NCBI GenBank assembly: GCA_022563625.1
Contig: JADFNA010000014.1
Coordinates: 1 to 12,392, forward strand
Length of the DNA stretch: 12,392 nucleotides
From: Candidatus Zixiibacteriota bacterium
GTDB lineage: Bacteria; Zixibacteria; MSB-5A5; GN15; JACZUZ01
Reading direction: 5' to 3'
The notes under the pieces are model-generated. The model did no database searches, was not told the origin of the DNA, and saw only the letters and a program-made list of their open reading frames with translations. The position numbers and the translations under genes were made by a program. This document shows, in pieces, positions 5,384 to 11,850 of the stretch (positions within the stretch are counted from its first letter, which is position 1; the number at the start of each line of letters is the position of its first letter).

Positions 5384-7783
5384 CTACCTTTCTTGCAGCG
5401 TTCGAGCCACTTCTACAATTTCAAATGTTTCCATTACGTCGCCGACTTTAATGTCGTTAAAATTTTCAATGTGAATCCCACATTCGTAACCACTTTCCAC
5501 TTCGCGCACGTCATCTTTAAATCGCCGCAGCGAATCGATGTCACCGGTGTAAATTTTCTTTCCGTCACGCATCAGGTTAACCCGGTGGATGCGCTTAATA
5601 GTGCCGTCTTGAACATAACAGCCGGCGATCTGCCCGACTTTGGGGGCTTTAAATGTGTCGCGCACTTCGGCGCGCCCGATATGGCGCTCTTCAAGCGTCG
5701 GCGCCAGCATTCCTTCGAGCGCTTTGCGTACATCATTTTCAACTTCGTAAATGATCTCATAATGGCGAATATCGACATGCTCGCGCGCCGCAACTTCCCT
5801 CGCGCGCGGGGTCGGGCCTACGTGAAATCCGAAAATGATCGCATCTGATGTTGCCGCCAGAAGCACATCGGATTCGGTAATAGCGCCAACTCCTTTGTGG
5901 ACTATGCGGACCCGCACTTCGTCATGCTGTATTGCTGTCATAGTTTCTGCCAGCACTTCAACCGAACCGTCAACGTCGCCTTTGATCAGCGCCGCGAGTT
6001 CTTTGATCTGTCCCTCTTTGATGCGGCTGAAGATGTTTTCAAGGGTTGCATGTCCTCTGGGTTTGCGATAGTCGTATTCACGCTTTATCTGGGCGCGTTT
6101 GGATGAAATTTCCCGCGCTTCTGCGTCATTTGCGACAATCAGGAACGAATCTCCCGCTTGCGGAACTCCATCCAGGCCGGTAATCTGAACAGGCGTACCG
6201 GGTCCGACCCGCGCCAGCTCCTCACCGCGATCATCGCTGAGTGTGCGCACCCGGCCGAAGTTTGATCCGGCCACCATGGATGATCCAATTTCCACTGACC
6301 CTTTCATAACCAGGGCGGTCGCAACTGCGCCTTTGCCTTTTTCCAGCCGGGCCTCGATTACGACCCCCTGTCCTCGGATGTTGGGATCGGCTTTCAAATC
6401 CAAAAGGTCAGCGGTCAGCACCACCATTTCGATCAGCTTGTCAATTCCTTCACCGGTTTTGGCTGATATAGGCGCCATGACAGTGTCACCTCCCCATTCC
6501 TCAACCACCAAGCCGTGTTTTGTCAGTTCCTGTTTTATCCGCTCTACATTCGCCTCTGGTTTGTCAATCTTATTGATAGCCACAACAATCGGCGCCCCTG
6601 CGGCTTTTGCATGGTCGATCGCTTCAACGGTTTGAGGCATGACCGCATCGTCGGCGGCAACCACAAGAATTACCAGATCAGTAACCTGCGCCCCCAGCGC
6701 GCGAATGGCCGTGAAGGCCTGATGTCCGGGGGTGTCAAGAAAGGTCAGTTTCTCTCCAGCGGGGGATGTGATTTGATAGGCGCCGATGTGCTGGGTAATC
6801 GACCCTGATTCACTGGAAACAACATCTGTCTTGCGCAAATAATCCAGCAATGACGTTTTGCCATGATCGACATGCCCCATGACCGTTATCACAGGTGGAC
6901 GTTTGACAGAATCCTCAGGAGATTCTTCCTGTTTGGCGAATTCACCTACCTCAGTTTTTTGCTGAATCCCAAATCCGTTTTCCAGACAGAGCATTTCAAT
7001 CGTGTCAATATCCAGTCGATGATTAATCGTGGCCATTTGGCCAAGCTCAAACATTTTCTGGATGAGGTCAGCAGGCTTCAAGTCCAGCGTTTTGCCCAAC
7101 TCGCCAACAGTCATAAACTCAGTCACATCAACAATGTTTTGAACATCAATAAACTCGCCCTCGGACGCCCCGCGTTTACGATATTTCTTGGTTTTCTGCG
7201 GTCCGGCCATTGTGGCCATTGTACTGCGGAAGCTCTTGGATACTTCGGATTGATTGACCGAGCGCCTTCTTTTGCGCCGTCTGCGTCTGCCGCCCGGCAT
7301 GAAAGGTCCGCCGGGTCTTGGACCTCCGCCCGGCCGAAACGGTCCGCGAGTTCCCGGCCCACCGCCACGTCCCTGTTGGGCGCCCCCCGGACGAGGCGCT
7401 CCCGGACGTGGACCCGGCCGTGGCGCTCCCGGACGTTGTCCCGTGGAGCTTCTGGCTTCAGGTTTGGCGCCAACGATTTGTTCTTCCAGCTTTATGTAAT
7501 TATCATCGGCAGAACTTGCGGCTGCCTTGGCGGCATCAGCGACCCTCTTGGCCTCCGCTTCAGCGCGCGCTTTGGCCTGAGCGCTTTTCTTGCGTTTTTC
7601 AATACCTCTCTTGGCGTTTTCCTTCTCAACGTCAAATTTACGTTTGGCAGCCACAACCATTTCATCTGTGGCGACACTCATGTGCGACTTGACATCAAAT
7701 CGCAACTCCCTGAGTATCTTGAGCAACGCATCAGAGGAGATATTGAACTCCTTCGAAACCTGATATATTCGCTTTTTTTCCAA
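5384..7783 (-). CDS. infB: Translation initiation factor IF-2
   Basis: IF2 is the GTPase that brings initiator fMet-tRNA to the 30S subunit and promotes 50S joining. Of 799 residues, 1-50 form an IF2_N module (KKRIYQVSKEFNISSDALLK), about 50-92 a charged Ala/Lys-rich helix, 115-176 an Arg/Pro/Gly-rich linker ending in RRRRRKRRR, and about 218-268 a second IF2_N module. The G domain follows, with GHVDHGKT (303-310), GSITQHIG (327-334), DTPGH (350-354), NKID (404-407) and SAK (440-442). Domains II, III and the fMet-tRNA-binding domain IV complete it. The start is a TTG at 7783 with GAGG 4 nt upstream; no ATG preserves the first IF2_N module. It ends in two in-frame TAG codons in a row. nusA lies 52 nt upstream with no ylxR or ylxQ between. 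Confidence 0.98.
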   Translation of the reverse strand: MEKKRIYQVSKEFNISSDALLKILRELRFDVKSHMSVATDEMVVAAKRKFDVEKENAKRGIEKRKKSAQAKARAEAEAKRVADAAKAAASSADDNYIKLEEQIVGAKPEARSSTGQRPGAPRPGPRPGAPRPGGAQQGRGGGPGTRGPFRPGGGPRPGGPFMPGGRRRRRKRRRSVNQSEVSKSFRSTMATMAGPQKTKKYRKRGASEGEFIDVQNIVDVTEFMTVGELGKTLDLKPADLIQKMFELGQMATINHRLDIDTIEMLCLENGFGIQQKTEVGEFAKQEESPEDSVKRPPVITVMGHVDHGKTSLLDYLRKTDVVSSESGSITQHIGAYQITSPAGEKLTFLDTPGHQAFTAIRALGAQVTDLVILVVAADDAVMPQTVEAIDHAKAAGAPIVVAINKIDKPEANVERIKQELTKHGLVVEEWGGDTVMAPISAKTGEGIDKLIEMVVLTADLLDLKADPNIRGQGVVIEARLEKGKGAVATALVMKGSVEIGSSMVAGSNFGRVRTLSDDRGEELARVGPGTPVQITGLDGVPQAGDSFLIVANDAEAREISSKRAQIKREYDYRKPRGHATLENIFSRIKEGQIKELAALIKGDVDGSVEVLAETMTAIQHDEVRVRIVHKGVGAITESDVLLAATSDAIIFGFHVGPTPRAREVAAREHVDIRHYEIIYEVENDVRKALEGMLAPTLEERHIGRAEVRDTFKAPKVGQIAGCYVQDGTIKRIHRVNLMRDGKKIYTGDIDSLRRFKDDVREVESGYECGIHIENFNDIKVGDVMETFEIVEVARTLQER
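7256..7441 (-). repeat. Arg/Pro/Gly-rich low-complexity segment in infB with a 27-bp tandem unit
   Basis: Residues 115-176 of IF2 are almost entirely R, P, G, A and Q. The peptide RPGAPRPGP/G is repeated back to back, and at DNA level a 15-base match at 7395-7409 recurs at 7422-7436, a 27-bp (nine-codon) period that suggests recent in-frame duplication. The segment joins the first IF2_N module to the rest of the protein, a region that varies widely in length between bacteria. It is probably disordered and, being so basic, may touch rRNA. Confidence 0.75.
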
Positions 7784-7835
7784 TTATCCTCGCGACTGGT
7801 TGGCGGCCGCATGTTCTTTCGCCGCTCTCACTGTT

Positions 7836-9329
7836 TCACGCCTTATCAGATTCAATCGTCTCATCTTTCGGAGCATCATCGGCAGTATCGCTGGAATGCG
7901 ATTCAACTGACTCCTCTGATTGTTCTTCTTTTGCGTCTTCATCCGAATCATCCCAGGCTTCTGCATCCGACTTAAATAGCCCGCTGGTGTCCCCGCCGGA
8001 TTCCCTCAAGCTGGCTGTTCGTTCGCGCTCCTCTAATTGTTCGGCCGCGATTTCCTGCTTAATCTTCGTCAGGCACTCTTTTTCAATCTCTCTGGTCATT
8101 TGCCGGGCAGTTTCTATCAGCCCTTCGGCGGTTTTCTTGCCGATACCTTCAATCTCTGTCAGGTCCTCGACCGACCATGTCGACAGGTCCTGCACTGTGG
8201 CGATATCGTTTTCAAGCAACCGCGCTTGCATCTTCGGCCCGACGCCATCAAGTTGTCCAACCGGGACCGCCAAATCCGCTTTGCGGCGCTTGATCATGTG
8301 ATACTCTTTGTCAGAGAGAATATTGATCTTCCAGCCGGTAAGTTTTGAAGCCAGCCTGGCGTTTTGTCCGCCGCGTCCGATTGCAAGTGAGAGTTTCTCA
8401 TCCTCCACCGCAACGGTCATTGAATGTTGTTCGGAGAAGATGTCGAGAGCGGTGACTTTGGCCGGGGCCAGTGAACGAGACACAAACAGTTCTGAGTTGG
8501 AGCTGAAAAGCACAATGTCGATGCGCTCATTGCTCAATTCCCTGACTACCGCCTGGACGCGGACACCTTTCATGCCGACACAGGCCCCGATCGGGTCAAC
8601 CCGATCATCAATGGAAGTGACAGCGATTTTCGCGCGATCACCCGGCTCACGCGCAATCGCCTTGATCTCTATTATTCTTTCGTAAATCTCGGGCACTTCC
8701 AATTCGAACAGGGCCCGGATAAAATTATCAGAGACACGTGAAATAGTTATCTGCGGTCCGCGCGAAACTTCTTCGACCTGTGTGATTATCGCCCTCAGCC
8801 GGTCTCCCTGGCGAAAACGCTCGCGCGGAATCAATTCGCGCGTGGGAAGAAACACTTCTGCGTTGCCGAGATTAACCAGCAGTCCGGTTTTGTCAATTTG
8901 TGTCACCACACCTGAGACCAGCTTGCCGACCCGGTCCTTAAACTCTTCGTATATACGCACCCGCTCGGCCTCGCGCACTCGTTGAATAAGAATCTGCTTG
9001 GCCGAGGCTACTGCGTTTCTGCCGAATTCCTCGTAGTCCAGATAAATATCCATCTCGTCCCCGACCTGCGCGGTTTTGTCCAGCGTCACGGCCTCATCCC
9101 GGGAGATCTCGTTGATCGGGTCCTCCACCTGCTCAACAACAGTCTTGAGAGCGGTGATGGTAATTTCTCCTTCAGATTTTGAGAACGAAAACGTTATGTT
9201 ATTCGCGTCCGGATATTTCTTGCGCGCCGCTGCCAGGATTCCGGCCTCGAGCGTCTGTACCACAGCCTCAAATTCAATATTCTTTTGCCTGGCGATTTGT
9301 GTCATCGCCTCGACTATATCATATCCCAT
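7836..9329 (-). CDS. nusA: Transcription termination/antitermination factor NusA
   Basis: NusA binds RNA polymerase and nascent RNA, modulating pausing, termination and antitermination. The 497-residue protein shows the polymerase-binding N-terminal domain (1-125), an S1 domain (about 135-195, GKLVSGVVTQIDKTGLLVNL), KH1 with GACVGMKGVRVQ (248-259), KH2 with IGRGGQNAR (317-325), and a C-terminal region with helix-hairpin-helix motifs LDGVGPKMQARLL (360-372) and IEGIGKKTAEGL (393-404). It ends in a strongly acidic tail (about 455-497). The C-terminal extension is longer than in Firmicutes, where NusA stops soon after KH2. The ATG at 9329 has AAGGA 5-6 nt upstream, and a stop codon five codons upstream rules out extension. 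It follows rimP by 104 nt and precedes infB by 52 nt. Confidence 0.97.
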   Translation of the reverse strand: MGYDIVEAMTQIARQKNIEFEAVVQTLEAGILAAARKKYPDANNITFSFSKSEGEITITALKTVVEQVEDPINEISRDEAVTLDKTAQVGDEMDIYLDYEEFGRNAVASAKQILIQRVREAERVRIYEEFKDRVGKLVSGVVTQIDKTGLLVNLGNAEVFLPTRELIPRERFRQGDRLRAIITQVEEVSRGPQITISRVSDNFIRALFELEVPEIYERIIEIKAIAREPGDRAKIAVTSIDDRVDPIGACVGMKGVRVQAVVRELSNERIDIVLFSSNSELFVSRSLAPAKVTALDIFSEQHSMTVAVEDEKLSLAIGRGGQNARLASKLTGWKINILSDKEYHMIKRRKADLAVPVGQLDGVGPKMQARLLENDIATVQDLSTWSVEDLTEIEGIGKKTAEGLIETARQMTREIEKECLTKIKQEIAAEQLEERERTASLRESGGDTSGLFKSDAEAWDDSDEDAKEEQSEESVESHSSDTADDAPKDETIESDKA

Positions 9330-9347
9330 GTTCTTCCTTCTTCACTC

Positions 9348-9378
9348 GCGCTCAAACGGCTGAGCGCATCCTCCTCTT
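9348..9378 (-). promoter_or_regulatory. Orphan Shine-Dalgarno plus 7-bp hairpin upstream of nusA
   Basis: On the minus strand AAGAGGAGG (9378-9370) is a near-perfect anti-16S sequence, directly followed by ATG and the perfect hairpin GCGCTCA-GCCGTT-TGAGCGC (9367-9348). The hairpin ends 18 nt before the nusA ATG, which has its own AAGGA. The ATG touching AGGAGG opens only a five-codon frame and is too close for normal initiation. Possible roles are a ribosome standby site or structural control of nusA translation. No T-tract follows, so it is not a terminator. Confidence 0.55.
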
Positions 9379-9433
9379 ATACAAACTTTGCCGAAAACTG
9401 CTCGACTCGCCGCATCATGAGCCGGCTGGCATC

Positions 9434-9886
9434 CTAGAAAAACTCCCTGGCCTCTTTGATTTCCGAGAGGCTGACTATATGTGACTGTTTCTTACCCGCG
9501 AGTGTCACCCGGCCATTCTCGATCCCTTCGAGTTCACCGTGCAATCGGCTCCGGGCCGAATCGATAAAATCGATTGATATCGTCCGGCCGATCCGCCGCC
9601 GAAAATCCCGCTCCGTGACCAACGGACGGTCAATTCCCGGCGATGAAACTTCGAGATTGTACCTGCCCTCGAAAAATTGTTCTGCTTCGAGAATCTCGTC
9701 CGCCACTCGGGAGGCCTGCGCGCAATCATCGATCGTAACGCCCGCATCCGTTTGCGTGTCGATGAAGAGTTGCAGACGGGAACTTTTACCGTAGCGGGCC
9801 AGCTTGATGTCGACCAGCTCAAATCCCGCTTTTCCGAGCGCCGGGGTTAGCGCCCCGACTATAGCTTGCTTCAGTTCCTCTGCCAT
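9434..9886 (-). CDS. rimP: Ribosome maturation factor RimP
   Basis: RimP binds free 30S subunits and is needed for efficient maturation, acting early in assembly of the central pseudoknot and head. The 150-residue product is normal in length. Its N-terminal alpha/beta domain has GFELVDIKLARYGKSSRLQL, and EVSSPGIDRPL (79-89) is the family signature before the SH3-like C-terminal domain with GRVTLAGKKQSHIVSLSEI. The ATG at 9886 gives the expected N-terminus but has no convincing Shine-Dalgarno. A 7-bp hairpin with a T-tract ends only 14 nt upstream, and a promoter lies just before that, so rimP is probably the first gene of the long operon through pnp. nusA follows 104 nt downstream, the usual neighbour. 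Confidence 0.95.
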   Translation of the reverse strand: MAEELKQAIVGALTPALGKAGFELVDIKLARYGKSSRLQLFIDTQTDAGVTIDDCAQASRVADEILEAEQFFEGRYNLEVSSPGIDRPLVTERDFRRRIGRTISIDFIDSARSRLHGELEGIENGRVTLAGKKQSHIVSLSEIKEAREFF

Positions 9887-9900
9887 CCGCGCATGAAATC

Positions 9901-9925
9901 AAAAAAAGTGGGCATAAACCCACTT
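9901..9925 (-). terminator. Intrinsic terminator-like hairpin just upstream of rimP
   Basis: On the minus strand AAGTGGG (9925-9919), loop TTTATG, and CCCACTT (9912-9906) form a perfect 7-bp stem followed by five more T (seven in a row counting the stem end). It is about 150 nt after the proS stop and 14 nt before the rimP ATG. It could end readthrough from proS, cap the 5' end of the rimP transcript, or act as an attenuator. There is no T-tract on the plus-strand side. Confidence 0.75.
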
Positions 9926-9935
9926 ACACGCAATG

Positions 9936-9964
9936 AATATATTGATAGCGAGATGAAAAGGCAA
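9936..9964 (-). promoter_or_regulatory. Probable sigma70-type promoter for the rimP-to-pnp operon
   Basis: Minus-strand -35 TTGCCT (9964-9959, 4 of 6 consensus bases), spacer of exactly 17 bp, and -10 TATATT (9941-9936, 5 of 6). The start point would fall near 9931-9928, giving a leader of about 43-45 nt that begins a few bases before the hairpin. An inverted repeat GCGAGA-N17-TCTCGC (9976-9971 and 9953-9948) brackets the -35 element and could be an operator or chance. This is a motif match only; no expression data. Confidence 0.6.
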
Positions 9965-10075
9965 GAATTTTCTCGCCCCCTTGGCCCAAATTTATACGAC
10001 GTTGTACTACAACAACTTACAACAAATATTTCAAGCCAAAAAAGATATTAAAAGTGAGAAAGAGGACATTGGAGT

Positions 10076-11797
10076 CTACTTTAATCGCTCCAGCGTGGCT
10101 TGAACAGCGCTGACTGTTTGAGTCAGATCGACCAATTCTACCTCATCCGAGCATCGGGCCTTCAGTTCAATTTTGCCCTCTTTGAGCGATTTGGCCCCGA
10201 TGGTTATTCGGAGCGGACAGCCTATCAGGTCTGCATCGTTGAGCTTTACCCCCGCCCGCTCAAGGCGGTCATCCAGCAGGACATCAATACCGGCCCCCCT
10301 CAGGTCCGCATAGATCTGATCGGCGGCCGCTTTCAGGTCATCCTGCTTATAGTTGAGCGGGACAATCTCGACCTGATATGGCGCGATATTTTTGGGCCAG
10401 ATTATCCCTTTGTCATCATGATAGCGTTCAATCGCGGCCTGTGGGGTGCGGGTGATGCCGATACCGTATGAGCCCATGATGAAATTCCGCTCTCTACCGT
10501 TTTCATCCAGAAAAGTGGCGTTCATCGACTCTGAGTACTTCGTTCCCAGCATAAAAGTATTGCCAACCTCAATACCCTTGCGGGCTTTGAGCTTGCCTTT
10601 GCATTTGGGGCACAGCTCGCCCTCGACAGCAGTCACCAGATCGACTACCTCGGCGGCTTTGAAGTCCCGTCCAATGTTGGCGTTAATATAATGCGCGTCC
10701 TTTTGATTGGCCCCGACGACAAAGTTTTTCAGACGAACGACCTCTTGGTCGACATACAATGGGATATTTTTCAGCCCGATCGGTCCGGCAAAACCGACCG
10801 GCGCTCCGGTTTCTTTTTGCACTGTTTCAGCGTCGGCCATTTCCGGCTGTTCCACCGAACCGCAAGCGTTTTTTAGTTTCACCAGGTTCAGGTCTCGGTC
10901 ACCGCGCACCAGAGCCGCGATTGGTTTGTCGTCAGCCATATACAGCAGAGTCTTGACCAGGCGCTTGCTATCGACATTCAGAAACTCTGTCACTTCTTCA
11001 ATTGTCGCCGCACCCGGCGTGTCTACTTTTTCGAGCGGTTTCTCTTCGGCGTCAACTTGTGGCGGATCGGCTTCGATATATGTGGCCTTTTCATCGTTGG
11101 CTGCGTAATCACACGCTTCGCAGAACAGCAGATGCGCTTCGCCGGCTGTGGTTTCAACGATAACCATGAACTCATGTGCGCCCTCGCCGCCCATTGCTCC
11201 CGTGTCTGATTCGACTTTGCGCGTATCCAATCCGGCGCGGTCGAAAATCCTGAAGTATGCATCAATCATTTTTTGATAGGCGGCCTTATGTGACTCAATG
11301 TCCCGGTCAAAACTATAGGCGTCTTTCATGATAAACTCACGTCCGCGCATCAGGCCAAAACGCGGACGGATTTCATCGCGGAACTTGACCTGTATCTGGT
11401 ACAGATTCAGCGGCAGTTGCTTGTAGCTTTTCAGTTCGCCGCGAACTAATTGCGTCACAACTTCTTCGTGTGTGGCGCCCAACACCATTTCGCGCTGATG
11501 GCGGTCTTTGATTCGCATCTGCTCTTTGCCGTATGAATCATAACGGCCGGACTCCTGCCAGACTTCAGCCGGCGCAAGGACCGACATGGTGATTTCCAGA
11601 GCCCCGGCGGCGTTCATTTCCTCGCGCACGATCTGCGAAAACTTGCTGATCACACGCTGCATCAACGGCAAATATAGATAAATCCCTGCGGCCAGTTTGC
11701 GAATATATCCTGCGCGAAGCAAAAGACTGTGTGAAATAAGTTCAGCGTCTGCCGGGGCTTCGCGCAGAGTCGGGATATATGTTTCTGTCCATTTCAT
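10076..11797 (-). CDS. proS: Prolyl-tRNA synthetase, bacterial type with editing domain
   Basis: ProRS attaches proline to tRNA-Pro, and its inserted domain clears mischarged Ala-tRNA-Pro. The 573 residues match the long bacterial form (E. coli: 572). Class II motif 1 lies in RAGYIRKLAAGIYLYLP (28-44). GATHEE (107-112) and FRDEIRPRFGLMRGREF (139-155) include motif 2. A YbaK/INS editing domain covers about 265-385, with the conserved Lys in RLVKTLLY (279-286) and the GAPVGFAGPIGL loop (331-342). Motif 3 is GSYGIGITRTPQAAIER (442-458), and the C-terminal anticodon-binding domain follows. Two CxxC pairs (226-229 and 396-399) are visible; I do not know whether they bind metal. The ATG at 11797 has no clear Shine-Dalgarno. 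The gene starts 53 bp after the antiporter stop and is followed by the rimP promoter and terminator region. Confidence 0.98.
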   Translation of the reverse strand: MKWTETYIPTLREAPADAELISHSLLLRAGYIRKLAAGIYLYLPLMQRVISKFSQIVREEMNAAGALEITMSVLAPAEVWQESGRYDSYGKEQMRIKDRHQREMVLGATHEEVVTQLVRGELKSYKQLPLNLYQIQVKFRDEIRPRFGLMRGREFIMKDAYSFDRDIESHKAAYQKMIDAYFRIFDRAGLDTRKVESDTGAMGGEGAHEFMVIVETTAGEAHLLFCEACDYAANDEKATYIEADPPQVDAEEKPLEKVDTPGAATIEEVTEFLNVDSKRLVKTLLYMADDKPIAALVRGDRDLNLVKLKNACGSVEQPEMADAETVQKETGAPVGFAGPIGLKNIPLYVDQEVVRLKNFVVGANQKDAHYINANIGRDFKAAEVVDLVTAVEGELCPKCKGKLKARKGIEVGNTFMLGTKYSESMNATFLDENGRERNFIMGSYGIGITRTPQAAIERYHDDKGIIWPKNIAPYQVEIVPLNYKQDDLKAAADQIYADLRGAGIDVLLDDRLERAGVKLNDADLIGCPLRITIGAKSLKEGKIELKARCSDEVELVDLTQTVSAVQATLERLK

Positions 11798-11850
11798 AAT
11801 TAGTGTGCGAAATCTGCCCTTACGATTATTTTTTCTGGGACTGTTCGGTC

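Noticed and set aside
7784..7966. 60-codon minus-strand frame ending right before the infB start
   Set aside because: It overlaps the acidic tail of nusA out of frame; its basic composition is what the shifted GAT/GAA-rich codons give. The abutting stop is probably chance, and it does not resemble YlxR.
6863..7975. 370-codon plus-strand open frame opposite the infB 5' half and nusA 3' end
   Set aside because: Its composition follows the complement of the infB linker and the nusA acidic tail, it has no family signature, and it crosses two real genes.
9376..9410. Possible internal promoter before nusA (TATAAG -10-like element)
   Set aside because: No acceptable -35 element at 16-18 bp and no proper extended -10, so the match is too weak.
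10059..10066. boxA-like TCCTCTTT after proS
   Set aside because: Tempting near nusA, but it lacks the rest of the boxA consensus, has no boxB partner, and is upstream of the predicted rimP start point.
11798..11850. Promoter for proS in the 53-bp gap after the antiporter
   Set aside because: AATAAT and TAATTA are -10-like, but neither has a usable -35; I cannot support a promoter or terminator here.
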